A DNA stretch of 64,000 nucleotides from Latrodectus hesperus (GCA_037975125.1 CM075857.1:19794997-19858996); one strand, 5' to 3'. Positions 37,001 through 50,929 are shown, numbered from the stretch's first letter. The notes: generated by a model from the letters alone, not told the origin. Made by a program: numbers and translations.

Positions 37001-40000
37001 ATTTACTTCAAATAGTCTATGAATACTTTTTTGTATTCATTGAATATTTGAAGTAGATTAAATACACTGTTATTGATGTTATATATCTTTCAACTTGATT
37101 TTACTCAAATAACTTTAAGCTCTACTTTCAAATTCTGTGATTACTATTGTTTTCACTTAATATCTGATCAGACATAGATTTTATCAAATGATATTCTAAA
37201 ATATTATCTTATTTATTTGAAATTAAATCTTTCTTTTCTTTTGCTTATTATTTTAAAATAAAAATTTTACCTTACATACTACTTAATAAAAATTTTCAGA
37301 TTTTTAAGTTAAAATATTTATTTTACTCTTGAAATATTGTATTCTCTCTAACAGATGTATCCAGAAAGTTAACAGCAGATGGTTGTGAAGTAACTATGCA
37401 AACCAATCATTTTGGTCATTTTTTGCTTACCTTGCTTTTATTAGGTAATTATATACATGTTTTTTTCTTATTGTATGATGTATTGATTTTTTTTAATGAC
37501 CAGGATTAATTTGCATTTTGCTTGTATCCACAGATTTATTGAAAAAAAGTTCTCCGAGTCGTATAATTAATGTATCCTCATCAGCTCATATTTATGCTAA
37601 AATGGATCTAAATGACTTGACTAATAATAGATTATTGCATCCATTCAAAGTCTATTTCATTTCTAAATTAGCCAATATATTGTTTACTAAAGAACTGGCA
37701 GAAAGACTTCATGGAACAGGTAAATATTTTAAAAGTTTTAGTTCTGTTCTTACTAAAAATTGCTAAATGTATTATTATCCCCCTTCTTTATTTATAATCT
37801 GTAAAAAAAATCATGATAAATAAACACACACGCACACACAATCTTATACCAAATAAAAAAAGTTACTATCCCTAGAAAAATAATTTATCTGTAATTACTG
37901 ATTAAAATTTTTCAATTGTTAATTCTTATGTTGGGATATGTATTATTAGCATTGTTTCGAAAATCAAGTTTTACAATTATAATCCAATGCAACTGAATTA
38001 AATTTTGAGTTAAAAATTGTAGCCGAGTTAAAAAAATGGAAATTAAAAAATAAAATTAATCTTGCTATTTATTATTTAAGCACAAATTGAGGTTGTAATA
38101 TTTTGTGTTAATTGCATTATGGCTAATTTCTTTCCTTCATACATAAACACATGATAATCTACCGAGTTTGTTGTCATAAGTAACTTTTTTACTGTCACTT
38201 TAAAAATTAATGATGTTGCTACATTTTAATAAACACTATTTATTTAACTTAATATTGAGAAAATATACCTTTTTTACTTTTGAAGTTAAAAAAAAGGTGA
38301 TGAACAACATTTACATATTGAGTTATGACAGTTAATAATTTTTTTTTATTTATTTTATGTATATTGTATTAAGGCATCATTTAGAAATAGTCAATTTGTT
38401 AAGTGGATAACTTACTAATGTACTTGTGCGAATAATGTGAGTTACTATTAAAGTTTATTATGTGACTCCATATTAATCTTCATTTTGATTTTACACATCA
38501 CATGAAACATAGATTAAAAACGAATTGATGGATAAATGTGTGACTGAAGCCATGAAAGAAGTTAAAAATTTACTCATAACTGTAAGAAAAATCAGTGCCT
38601 TCTTTTTCATAAACTATCTGTTACTATGATTATATTTAAAAAAAAGTCACAAATTAAATATACAAATAACTGACATTTCAATATTAGAAGATCATAATAG
38701 AGGAATTGTGTAATATGATGTGTGTTTATGTTTTTTTTATAGATGTAATATATCAGTAAAATAAATGCTAAAATGTGATTAAGAAAGTTAGGGCTAAATT
38801 AATCACAGATAGTACTTTTAGGTTTAAATGGAAAATTCAATGAGACATGTAGACTGAAGATAGTAAATGAGTAATGTTTGTGCAAATATAAGTAAAATTG
38901 TGCTTGTTTAAAGTGTATTTTATATGATAAGCTGAACTCTCATACGTTTTTAGTTTGTATCAGATAAAGTGTATATGAAAAACAGACATGCATAATTTGT
39001 ATAAATCATTAACATAATTTATAAAATTATGCATGGTTAATCATTAATTACCATTTTTTGGTAATTTTTTTCCTTTCTGATTATTTTAGTTATAAAATTT
39101 GCTATTCAGTTTCATGTTTATTATAAAAATATTTCAAACACTTTTATTCTTCGCATCACCTTTTTGCCACTTTGTATTATCTTGACCTCCCAATTTTATT
39201 CAATTTCATTTTTACAACTCCCATCAGTAACCATTCACTTTTTAAGTGATGAATGTTGCTTAACAGGTCATAAAAAAACTGTCACTAATTCTCAGTCTAT
39301 TGGGGATAGACTTTTTGACACAAGACCTGTGTCGTAAAAGAATTCTTTATTTCTTTGTTATTTTGACACTACGAAATAAGTAACTTGATAACTGAAGACA
39401 TAAAGCATTATTTGAACAGTAACTAGATCTTGCCTTCTCAAAGAAACTTTCATAGTGACTGACATTCATTTGTCATCTTGGAGATTATCAGAAATGATTC
39501 ACAAATGTGTGTTCAGAATGCAAAAGTTCAACATTCGTCATCTGTTTTACAGCAGGGGCTGGTATCGAACATGAAATCTTTCACTTCAAAAAGCATTGCT
39601 TTACTACAAGGTCATGGTAGTTTAACAAAATGTAAGCTTTATGGAATTTCAAAGTAATTTTGTATTGATATTTTCTTTTAATTTCACATTCACATCTATA
39701 ATAATACCTCTAAAATATACCTTTTAACCTTGATAGATATTTCAAACAAGATTTTAAAACTCTTTATTAATTATTGATTAATTCCATCACATGAACATGA
39801 ATTTATTGCTAAGTCAATATCTAACTTACTGTCTTGATTTGGTATGTAAAAAATGTTGTGGAATTTAAGAATTCATTTTTTTATTATAAGATTTATCCTC
39901 TTAAAAAGTTAAAATAACTTATTATGGTAATAGTTTTTTAACACCAATGAAACTTGTGACATATTTTCACATTTATTCTTCATTAATAAATTTTGATATT

Positions 40001-43000
40001 TTTGAGAATTTTCGAAGTTAAATTCAACAAAATAATAAATAAATAAAAAAATCAAATGAAATCGTACTTAAAAAAGATTTATTGTGAACAAGTTATTTTT
40101 TATTCAGTATGTATACACCATTTGAACAGATTTTACTATAGCTTTTTTAAACACCAACTCTCTTTCAAATTATAAATATTTTTATTTTAAAATGTTTATG
40201 TCAAATTTTGATATAAAATTTAGTGACTTAAAAATATTACATAGATTGTCATCCATAGCAAATGTAAAATAACTTTTGAAATAGATTCAAATTTGCTGTT
40301 GAAAGCAGGATATTTAGTGAATATTATTATTTTGTAATTTAGAAAGACTGTGTAAAGTTTATTCATGGTGTGACAATTGCTTTTAGAAAGTCAATTGCAA
40401 TGTACTTGGAATTAACGATAATAATATGTTCCTATAAATTAAATAAATAATAGTAAATTAAAAATATAAATTAAGAATTTTAACTAGCAAAAGAATTCAA
40501 TTTTTATCGCTTAGAAGTATTGGTGAATAAATTGATTCCCTGTACTCATTAGATCATGCAAAATTATTACTGTTGTAAATTTAGTTTGTTTCTACATGTT
40601 CATTGACTCTTGTCAGTCTTCATTGTTCTAACTCAATAGAAACTTGTTTATAAATTCTTAATGGGATTAATTCTCTGCTCTTAAAAAATATAAGTTACAT
40701 TATTTTTTCATAATAGAATATTCTAGAATCTTGTCCTTTTAATGAAGCATATTTTACTTTTAGTTTCTTGTGATTTATAGCTACAGCAGCCAAAATTATG
40801 TTATAAAAATAAAATAAAAAATAAAAAAACAAGTTGATGACTATTTATATTTCATTTACTTGAATTTTTGAATTTTATTATTAAATAAATTTTAAGATTT
40901 TACCTTTTGTATTTAAAATTCTATATGTATACTTATTTATTTCAAATTATATGAATTGTATTGAACATGAATTATTCTAGGTGTAACTGTAAATGCAGTC
41001 CATCCTGGTTGTGTAAAGACAGAAGTCTTAGATAATATTAGTGGTTTTGGGGTTTCGCTTGCAAGGATAAATTTTTTGTTGTTTGGAAAAGTAAGAATTA
41101 TTGCACTATATATAAAATAATAATTGTGATTTTTCCAGATTACATTAAGTATATTGAAAAAAAAAAAGGATATGATATTATATGTGTACCTTTGTGTTCA
41201 AATAGTGTACAGTTAAAATTTAAAGATGCATTTCTTTAATTTACCTGCCTGCCTGCGGTTGCTTATATTGCTAATGTGGCGGTTGCTTATATCTTTTCTA
41301 TACATTCCAGCATAACTTTTGAAACCCTTTAAAAATGAATGCCTAAATAGAAATTTTTTTTTACCACAAGTCTCACTCACAATACTTATTTCTTTTTCTC
41401 TTCTTTCAATATACAAACAATTAATACATTTCATTAAGAATTACTGTGTAAATTTTACAAGATAAACTGTAACTCATGTTTATTTTCAATTTCCCTCTAG
41501 AAAGTAAACACAATTTTGTCCACGAAGATCTGATGATGTCATATGCAAGTACCTAATTGCTTATAAAATATTTATTCAAACGATCATACTGTTGTTCAAT
41601 AAAGGCATCTATACTTGGTGCTGTTGTTGCTCTCTATTTAAATTACTGCAGTTTTTCTCTAGAAATTAAATAATGACTGATGAATTGTGTGTTATTTTTG
41701 TTATAATACTGCTAAAAAAATCTGATTTAAACTTCTTATTTTTATAAATTCAATTATAACAGAAGATTATAATTTAGATAAAAAGGTATTTATATTATTA
41801 ATTCATTTTTGAAGTTTAGCTATTATAATTTAAAAAAGTGCATAATGTAAATGAAATCTTCCTTTTTTATGTTAAAAATCATTAAAAAAATGTAATAAAT
41901 TGAATTTATAAGTTAAAATGTTAAAATTTATGCAGATTTTCTTTTAGAAGAAATAAGGTAATGTTTTAAGAAAGTTAAAAAAAAAACTTTAATTTTACTG
42001 AGAATAACACTTACTTTATGTTTAAAATATTTAACAATTTTGTGGCCGATTCATCAATTAAAAAAATTGATGATTTTCATAATTTAATTTTTTTTAATAA
42101 TACTTTTATGGAAATGACTATTTTTTATTAATTTGAAACTAGAATGCAGAAAATACAACCACAGTAATTAAATATAATAATTTATAATTTTAGTGCTATA
42201 ATAATTGAATTTTTCTGAACAAATGAACAATACTTATGCTATATTTCAAATCTCATAGAATTCATTAAATTGTATAATATCAACACAATTAGTATTTATA
42301 CTTGTTTAATGTATATTATTCTGTGAATCTGTTTACACCATTCCTATGATTATGTACAAAACTATTATTGATTGCTTTAATTACTGTAAAGTAAGAACTC
42401 TGTGATTCTTCTGAAGAATGTGAAATTTATTTTATTGCTATTTGTGAAATTAAAGAAATTTGTTTTAAGATTAAGTATAATTGACTGTCTTCTGTACTAT
42501 TTTACTTTTTCCTACATTGAAAACATTCCTAGATAATTTAATTGAAAATGCTATAGTATTACAGATTAATTGCAAGATATCAACAAATTCATCCACTAAA
42601 AAAATTCAACTTATTATAACTGTGTCACATTTTCACGTTGGTTATACTTCAGTAATTTCAGAATATGAAAACACAAGATTATTATAAACTTTCTTAAAAT
42701 GTAAATCTTCATATTACATTGTGTTTTTTTTATTTTGCTCAAGCATATTTCTTATTTTTAGTTTATGCATTATTGAAAAATTACTAAATCAATAGAAAAA
42801 AGGTATAGAAAATTAATTAAAAAAAGGATGAAGAAATTATAATTTTACCATTTCTTTATTTTTTATAATAGTGTCATATTTTAAAAGCATTGGTCACAAA
42901 TTATTTGCTTGACAATTGCTTCAGGTTTCAAATTTAATACTTTCCTTTGTTCCCTATGAAATAAAATGTATTTTAATGTAAAAAATCTGCTTCATAAAAA

Positions 43001-43607
43001 ATATATAAAAGACTACTTTCAATCCATATAATGTATTTAAAACCCTAATCAAAAATTTCCAATGGTAATGTTTTGCAAAAAAATTATTTTTATGTCAAAA
43101 ATCTTCAGAATGAATATAAAAGAAAAAAATAATGCTTAAGTTACATAATAATCTGCTGCTATTGAATTCATTGAAAGATACATTGTAAACTCTCTTTCCA
43201 GGCTGAAAAATAAGGTTCAATGTTCTTGCTACATTTATCCAAAAGGTTGCAGATATCTCTTCGTTTTTGGTGATAATAATTACAGAATTTTGTAAAATTG
43301 AAAGAAATACATTTCATATTTTTATAATGCCATTTTTCTGTCTCTAAAATTACTCTAGCATTTATTTTATTCTGTTTTTTCAGTTACACATTTGTAACAT
43401 ATATATATTTCTTAGACTTCTGAAGAAGGAGCTCAAACTTCTATCCTGTTAGCAGTAGATCCTCGTTTGGAAAAGACTACAGGAAAGTACTTTGCAGATT
43501 GTAAAGAACACAAAGTTTCTAAAGAAGCAGAAGATAAAGAACTTGCAAAACAACTGTTTGAAATCAGCAAACAAATAGTTGGCTTATCATTTGGAACAAC
43601 ATTGTAA
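33459..43607 (+). CDS. RDH11/12/13/14-like short-chain dehydrogenase, gene B (6 exons)
   Basis: Exons 33459-33615, 35145-35387, 37355-37444, 37534-37719, 40981-41090, 43416-43607; 978 nt, 325 residues. Introns are GT-AG with phases 1,1,1,1,0. An N-terminal anchor lies at about residues 8-22, then TGASAGIG (48-55, NADP binding), NNAG (127-130), Asn151 in NHFGH, Ser179, Tyr204 and Lys208 (YFISK) completing the catalytic tetrad, and HPG (233-235). Length is normal for the family, whose members act on retinoids or other lipid carbonyls at membranes. The adenine-pocket Asp of the usual LDL motif is Glu101 here (KLELTS). An in-frame ATG at 33393 would add 22 residues; I prefer 33459 because gene A also starts just before its anchor. 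Intron 3 is only 89 bp. Confidence 0.94.
39280..39620 (-). repeat. Possible SINE remnant in intron 4 of RDH gene B
   Basis: On the minus strand, ATGTTCGATACC near 39560 resembles a B box, with TAGTAAAGCA about 40 bases upstream as a weak A box. The rest is unreadable. This is a tentative call. Confidence 0.3.
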
Positions 43608-44399
43608 CTTCTATGCAATATAAAAACTGGGAAATGTTGCATAAACTCTAGTTTGATAATGCTCTTAATTGTTCACTAAGGTAAGAATAAAAGTCAAGAT
43701 ATAATTTTTTGTAAGATTGTTCTGTCACATTATGTAGTCTTTATATATAAATACAAATTTACATTAACTTTAAAATATTTATTATGTTTTAAGCTTAGGT
43801 TTTAAAATAATTAATTTTACAATTCATCAAAAAATTTTTAAATATTGATTTGCAATGAGATTTTAATATATCATTCAATTAAATAGTGTGATTATTTTTC
43901 CATTCTTTTACTATGATTATGAAATTTCTTCTTATTTTATGATTGTGAAAATGAATAAATTGAGTCATTTGAATGTATGTAATGTTATTCCATGCATTGA
44001 AATTTTTTATTCTACTTCAAATCTTTATTTCAGTTTATCATTTTTGTGCTCAAATGTAAAAAGTTATTTATCATTTTTTCCCCAAGTTAATGTGAAAGAA
44101 ATTAATTTAGATTTAAAATAATCACCCTTAGTGATAAAATAGTAAATTAAACAGTGTTGGTAAACTTTAATCTGGTTGTTATTGTTAAAAAAGAATATAA
44201 TTAAAGCCTCCTTTAATAGTGGAAAAAACTTTGTATTTCTTGCAGTCACATCATGCAGTGGAGGTGAAGAATTTTTCTCATTGCAAGTTATTTACATTAA
44301 TCTTTGTTTTTGTCTAAATATGATGCAATTTACTCTGTGCTATAAATATATTCACCACCCTATAATAATGAATAAGAAACTAGACACCAAGGTATGATA
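43608..44399. other. 3' flank of RDH gene B, no further gene seen
   Basis: An AATAAA poly(A) signal candidate lies at 43686-43691, about 80 bases after the stop. The rest is AT-rich with several 60-80 codon open frames that resemble no protein I know and are probably chance. Confidence 0.5.
43686..43691 (+). promoter_or_regulatory. Candidate polyadenylation signal of RDH gene B
   Basis: Canonical AATAAA 79 bases downstream of the TAA stop, at a plausible distance for a short 3' UTR. In such AT-rich DNA this hexamer also occurs by chance. Confidence 0.5.
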
Positions 44400-44409
44400 A
44401 TGTAAGGGA

Positions 44410-44790
44410 AAGAATGTAGGAATTTTAATAGGGGAATGGTCACCCATCTACTGCAGTACTAATGACGCTACATCAGCTAAAAAAATATCATTCGGACATC
44501 CTTATTATGTCTGAAAGTGTCTAATGCATTTGACAAATATTTTACCGAGTTCAGGTTGGGACTCTGAATAGGTTAGGGAAGATCATATATATTGATCTTG
44601 TGATACCACTACTTGATAGAATTTTGAGTTAGGTACAGGGAAGTGCATTAAAGCAATAATAACTCTCACTATTTGATAGAAAAGACTTGGACAGACCCTC
44701 TACCTAGATGTTTCTATCCATTGTTTCTGAACTTTGGACTCAAAATTTGTGGTCAAAGGATGAATTTAGAAATATTTTTACTTCAATAGT
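44410..44790 (-). pseudogene. Tc1/mariner transposase remnant
   Basis: The minus strand near 44530-44590 reads P-I-Q-S-P-N-L-N-S-V-K-Y-L-S-N-A-L-D. It lines up with the WPAQSPDLNPIEYLWDAL block of Tc1-like transposases, with the catalytic Glu changed to Lys. Stops occur on both sides and no terminal repeats are visible. Confidence 0.45.
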
Positions 44791-44805
44791 TTTATCCAAT
44801 TTCAT

Positions 44806-45174
44806 TGTTGTTACTTATGACTCTTGGACAAGCCAAGCTCGCTAGCCAATGGCTATATGAAAATAAGCCAGAAGGGTGCGTTGTTCATTTTAATCAGAGC
44901 ACCGCGATGATGAAAGTACGTCTTTGCTGTAAGACTCATCTGATAAATGGCACCACTAGAGGAATCCACTCCCTCAATTTTGACTTTGATTGGAGGGGGA
45001 GGAAATTTTCTCCATACCATTACACCCATGGTAACTTCTCAATGACCGACCACAGTACTTTCAATTTCATAGATTTAATAAGCACATATATTGCATGTAC
45101 TCATTGTCTTTGGTGGCATTGAAAATCGAACCCAGCCCTTCCAGATGGAAGGCTGATGGCCTAAGCACTAAAAC
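44806..45174 (-). repeat. SINE-like dispersed repeat, copy 1
   Basis: Shares its ends and several blocks with 53605..53975: TTGTTACTTATGAC.CTTGGA, CAAGCCAAGCTCGCTA, AATCAGAGCACC, GTACGTCTTTGCT, GAAATTTTCTCCA and CCATGGTAAC. On the minus strand the high-coordinate end is tRNA-like (GGTTCGATTTTCAATGCC as B-box region), so the repeat reads right to left. A 105-codon plus frame at 44805-45122 lies across it and is not conserved in the second copy. Confidence 0.75.
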
Positions 45175-45912
45175 AAAAACAAAAAATCCATCATGGCACA
45201 AATAACACATATAAGCAACAAATTCTCCATTATAACAATAGCAGTATTTCTATTCCTTTGGTGATAGATATTTTATAAAATTCTTATAGGGTAATATTTT
45301 TGACTTATGTGTATTAAAAAGGAAATAAATTACAAGTACATAATATATCTATTGGAAAATACTAGTCAGCAAAATAACACATTTGCATTTGTTTTTCAAT
45401 AGATAAATCATTTCTTCTTAATTTTGTTGTGTTACTTATCTTTTGGAAGGAAGCTTTTTTGCTGTTTGAATGTTTTGTTGTTTTTTATTAAAAAAATTAA
45501 TAATATTATTTTAAATGTATATTTATTAATAAATTAGTTAAAAACCAAACCAAATTATTAATTAAAATGTGACCATAAATATTATTTTTATAGGTAATAT
45601 TGCTTGGACAGATTTTGGCAGCACTTAATCTGCTATTGGCATCACAAAAGAATATAGAGTTTTCTCCACCCTTCAAGAATGCTTTACTATAATGCTAATG
45701 ATTAATTTAATTGCTTATTATTGATATTTTTTGAAACACCAAGCATTTTATTTAGAAAATTAATAAGATAAATATCATATCGTTTTAAGAAAATATTTTA
45801 CTGCATCTTCTTCTTTATTTCCTATCACATATATAAAATATCTATTACAAAATGTTGCATTACAATTCTAATATACTGTAAATAAATTGTACTTTTTCTC
45901 TCATCTGATTTC

Positions 45913-45999
<87 letters not shown>

Positions 46000-46330
46000 G
46001 GATTAAAAAAGCATTAATGGATGAAGGACAATTTTTGCATTTAAATTGTTGATAATTATCATGTTTTTCCTAGAATATTTTTTGATTATCTTTTGAAATT
46101 TAAAAACAACACAAACAAAACTTAAAAATTTATAAAATATTTGAAAAATTATATTATTTACATGGATTTTAGGATATTTTTTAATGATGTCATCGATATT
46201 TCCTTCACTATATTTAAAAATATATAAAGTGAATATTTATTCAGATTTCCAAATTAAACTGAGTTAGGAAAGGGGATTTCTCTTGAAGTATACTTAAATT
46301 TTGAATTGATTTATTTAATATGAAATACTG
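45175..46330. other. AT-rich spacer with large microsatellite
   Basis: No gene recognised. It contains the AT run listed separately. Confidence 0.5.
45915..45992. repeat. (AT)n microsatellite, about 39 repeats
   Basis: The longest simple repeat in the window, uninterrupted AT. Confidence 0.97.
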
Positions 46331-46339
46331 TTGTTGTAA

Positions 46340-46600
46340 CTTATCCTCTTTAAAGATCTGGCATTTGTCAGATCATCTCCAATAAATTGTTGACAGTCAG
46401 AAAGTCTATGACTATCAGGAATCTGAGGATAAATCCTCTCGGGGAAGTCCGACACAATCCATGTTTCGGTGAGACAGCATTTTTTACAAGTGGGATGATA
46501 ATTTGTACCACATTCAAACGATAAACATTGTAGATATTCACTTGAGAATCTGGCCAAGGCAATCTGAGATTTTTGGTCACATTTTATTTCCAGAAGAGTT
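46340..46600 (-). pseudogene. 3' end of a non-LTR ORF2, zinc-binding tail
   Basis: The minus frame near 46480-46560 reads FSSEYLQCLSFECGTNYHPTC, then KKC. After a frameshift it continues SPKHGLC, then FLIVIDFLTVNNLLEMI and a stop. The same pattern (C..C, H...C, then a hydrophobic DFL.VY.LMDLV ending) closes the ORF at 58738-58920. It is a short 5'-truncated remnant of a related element. Confidence 0.6.
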
Positions 46601-47139
46601 CCATTGAAATGCTGTATTCACAACAATATATTCTATCTAATTATATTTATAATTTGATAGAATATTTTTAATAATGTTACTGTTTTATATTTAAAAAAAG
46701 TTACTTACTGTATCATTACTTAGTAGTGAATGTATTCTATTTAAATCCTAATGAATTGATTACATTTAATGTAAAACTTAATTGTGGAATCTGGATATAC
46801 TTCACCCAAATAAACTAAAATTCGTCAACTTTATACTTTTGGGTTGAATTAAATCATGTCATGATATCAAAGAATTTAATATATATACATTTTAAAAAAA
46901 TTCATTTTAGAGAAAACATCATAAATTACATTGATTAAAAATATGAAGTTAAACCTTCACAGGTATTAGTAATATCTACACACGCAAACACATATATAAG
47001 TTTTTGTTACATAGTTATGGTAATAATTTTACTAAAAACTTTCAACTATAAATATTACTTTCTGAGAAATTATTTAAAAGTTCTTTCAAAAACAAATATT
47101 GGTCACATGTTTGGCTTTTGTTTAAATTTATAATCACTG
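46601..47139. other. AT-rich spacer, nothing recognised
   Basis: No coding potential or repeat boundary seen. Confidence 0.5.
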
Positions 47140-47945
47140 TTGCCACTCAAAATACAACACCAAGAAAGATCAGAGATATCAAAGCAAAACTTGTTTGGTA
47201 ACACATATTATGCAGATCATATGATTGAAATTACAGCCTCTTCAAGTGTAAATGATGACAAAATGAGTTGGTTTAGTCTCCATTGTCAGTTATAATCATT
47301 GCCACAAACTTCGGAATAGAATTTCACCATCAAAGAGACTGGATGTATTCTTGGGATACAGTAGTCAATATAGCTTGCATATATAGCCAAAGTTGATTTG
47401 GTGTAGCATCTGGTAAGATGTCCCAGACCATTTTTGCAAGCATAGACTACTCTGTTTTGAGTAGTGATAAATCATGAAAATAAACAGGTCTGGTAAGCAA
47501 TTTTATTGTTTGGGTTAAGAATATGGCTGATAACAACCATGATATTGGGTTCAGGGCAAATGTGGCGTTACAAAACACAACAGTTTAGCTGCCTTACCAC
47601 ATAGTCTCCAGATTTGAATCCATCCATCATGGTGGTGTTGGAGGCAGAAGTGATTTATCAGTAAAGAGAACGCCATTCATTTCCACCATTGGCGGTACAA
47701 ACACCTTATATTTGAACCAAGGGTAAACAAAGCAATTGATGCCTTGTGGACATTTCATTCATTCACAAACAAAGTTGAATGATACGAGTGGACTCCGAAT
47801 GATGAGTAACAGACTGACTGCTGTGCTTTACTTTGTGATGTGGTATTACTATGCTCACAATTGGAAAGACAGCTCTAATAAAATCAATATATTTAATCAT
47901 ATGGTCATCACGAAAGGGTTATATACCTACAATATGCATATTTTT
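47140..47945 (-). pseudogene. Tc1-like transposon remnant
   Basis: Minus-strand fragments follow the order of a Tc1 transposase. VLFTDKS (near 47655) corresponds to the first catalytic Asp block, WMDSNLETMW follows, and near 47300-47420 QLWLYMQAILTTVSQEYIQSL matches the C-terminal helix region. Many stops and frameshifts interrupt it. This family differs from the MPRVRRRN copies. Terminal repeats were not resolved. Confidence 0.6.
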
Positions 47946-48249
47946 TGAAATCATTTTTTTGTAACGTTAACTGCAGCTGTGAATTCGCAATTGTTATAAC
48001 CCGTCTATCCAGTAAGGCCTGCCTGTTTACGCGTTCTGAGTTTCTCATCCGAACTTCCTCAGAGCCTGTTGCCATTGCTAAATCGGAATGTGTAAACACG
48101 TTCTCGATGATCGAGCTCGGATCTCAGAGAAAGTAAAACATGTTCTACTTTTCCATCCGAGATTTTTGTCCACAGCCAATCAGCTTTATAAAACAGTGAC
48201 GTCATCGAAGAACATGAAAATCGAATTTTCTTTGTCGTAGATTGACAAA

Positions 48250-50860
48250 ATGAATTGGACAAAAGAACATATAGAAATCTTAATTGAATAATATAAAGGG
48301 CGGCCATATTTGTGGAATATAAATTCTGCTGATTACCACAGCAAGAATTTTAGAATCAGAGGATACATGGAGCTGTCTGCTATTTTAAATATTTAATCAG
48401 ACATAATTAAAAAAATAATTTAAGAAGCAGAAGAAATAAACAGAAGAAAGTGCTTCAATCACAGTGGAGTGGCACGGGTAAGTTATTTTTTATTTCGTAA
48501 AACATTAGTTGATTTAGAAATTCATTGCTTATGCTATATTAATACTTAAATATAATTCATTTGATATTGCAAAGTGATCTATTTTAAGAATTATTTAAAA
48601 AAATTTCTTCTCTTAAAAATTAATAATTAAGATTTAAATTATTGTAATTAATCTGCATTTTCCTGATGAGATGATTTTAATTAACTGGTCTACTCTCCTA
48701 TACATTTTAAGGAATTCAAAATGATGTAAATAACTTGAATCTTAAAGCTTTTAAACAGGTTAATGAAAATAAATAAAAATGAATGTAGTGAATCATTATT
48801 CCAATGATTTGATAAAAGAATATTAGGCTTTAAAATAGTTTTTATCAAAGCATTAACAATAACTCCCTAGAAAAAAGTTATAATTTGAAAACCAATGAAA
48901 ATCTCTTGTTTGCAAATTGTTATTTCTGATTTTTCTGTTTTTTTCTTAAACTAATAAATCAAATTCATAGGAATAATTAAACATCAAAAAGTCGACAAGT
49001 CTCCAATAAAAATTTTCCCTTATTCTAATCAAATTTTAATGAGCAGCAATTGTTCCATGCTGATATAATTGAAAAATCTAAATCCATTAAGAACAACTTA
49101 TGGGCTTTATCAATTTTGTTAACAGAATATTATAATTTAATTAAGTTTGTGATACATAGGCATAATTTTTTCGTCCAATTTAATTTAATGGAGAAAAATA
49201 ATGCTTAATTCAATAATACATACATTATTATGATTCAAATGGCCTCACTGAAATATATTTTTATATCTTTGTAAAAATTGACTAGTGTTTTTGTGACAAA
49301 TTATCAATCCTTTTCATATAAGCCACTTAATTTTCTATTAGCTGAAAATAGTTTCTAAAATATCTTATAAGACCAGTCTTATATAGTTTCCTCATTGTTA
49401 TAACACAAGTAATTTCTTTTAAGATGTTAAAAATCCACATTTTATATAATCAGCTAGATATTTTAATGAACAGCAAAATCAAAATTATTAATATTTTTCA
49501 TATAATTGCATGAGTTACTTTCTTACATTATATCTCATTTTTCATAATATTGAAAACTTATCAATATAAATGTTTTTATTATAAGTGGGCAAATTATAAT
49601 ATATTGTGTATTTTTATTTAGGTTTTTACAGTATACTTTTGATTACATTTTGTATAAAAATACAAAATAAAACTGAAGGAATTGAAACATTTTATTATAA
49701 ATGTACTGAAAATGTTATAAATATTAATATTTTAACTAAAGCAAGTTTTAGTTTCAAGGTTTTTAATGTTCTCTGCTATTTATTAAAGTAGATACTCCAT
49801 CTAAAAGAAAGGAAAAATTATATATATATATTTTCCTTCATTTATATACATTATAATATATTTCAGGAGACATTTAAGCCTACTTAATACAGTTTTTAAA
49901 TGAATGTCTTATTTTATTAAAGTGTTTCATGTGTAGTTAAAAAAAAATAACATTTATATCGATACATTTTTTCTGAATTTTTTATTTTCCATATTCTGCT
50001 AAAATTGTAGACATACTGATTTCTGTATTTCACATTTATTCAAAAATAAATGCAGTTTAGTGGAGATGAACTTTCATTGTAAAAGTGTTTACAGTTTTCA
50101 TTGCAAAAATGATTAATATAGACATGTGATTGCAAAAATGTTTTATATAGATTTTAGTCATAATTCAATAAAAACATGTTTCCAAATGAAACCTAATCTT
50201 TTTAAAATATCTTATAATTTACATTAGGATTTTTAGTATCCATATTTGCTTAAATATGTTTAAAATGTCAGTCAATAAGAAAGATCTCTTTTTGAATTTT
50301 TTTGCTTTGATCTACAATACCAAAAGTTAAAATATCAATAAATTCCTATCACAAAAAATGTTTTGACAATCTATTGCCCTGTTCTGTTTCAGGAGCTGAT
50401 GAGATATATATATATATATATGTGTGTGTGTGCCAAAATGGCGGTGCTTTGATATGTTATCGTTTCTAAGAGAAAGTGCCGCACCAAAGGAGAGCACTTC
50501 AGATCTTTCTATAAGTATATAAATTTTTCAATCCTTTATTAGAGCATGGAATTAATAAACATATTCAAATACTTTATTTAATGGTTCATTTTATTTAATA
50601 TAGATTGAAGTAGATGCAGAGGAGTTTTCATATCCTTTAATTTCAGAAACACTTCCTTCAAAAAGAAGGAAGAAGGCTGCTGCAAGTGAAGAATTGTTGG
50701 CTTCTTTTACTGAAGCACTGTCTTCCTTGCAGAAGATAAACGCGACCATTTCTGCAAATATCTGGCAGAGGAAATGAGAGCCATGGAGCCAGAGAAAAGT
50801 GCAAAGTTAAAAATGCAAATTACGAAATTAGTTATTATGCATGCTCAGTATAAACATTAA
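48250..50860 (+). pseudogene. MADF/BESS-like accessory protein of the Harbinger element
   Basis: Exon 1 (48250-48477, donor GTAAGT) reads MNWTKEHIEILIE, a stop, then YKGRPYLWNINSADYHSK. This is the MADF pattern of Trp/Leu-rich helices with P.LW and YH.K, a Myb/SANT-type DNA-binding fold. Exon 2 starts at 50604 after TTTAATATAG. It reads IEVDAEEFSYPLISETLPSK, then KRRKK, then ELLASF. After a 1-nt frameshift near 50730 it continues EDKRDHFCKYLAEEMRAMEP and ends at 50860 in a short C-terminal helix like a BESS motif. In Harbinger elements this partner brings the transposase to the ends and to the nucleus. Three in-frame stops in exon 1 plus the frameshift make it dead. Confidence 0.72.
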
Positions 50861-50929
50861 TGTAACATCAATATATATAAAATTGCAGTCAGTATCTATC
50901 AACACAAATAATATTATGCTGTTGGCATG

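Noticed and set aside
44805..45122. 105-codon plus-strand open frame
   Set aside because: It lies across a SINE-like repeat, and the second copy of the repeat does not keep the frame.
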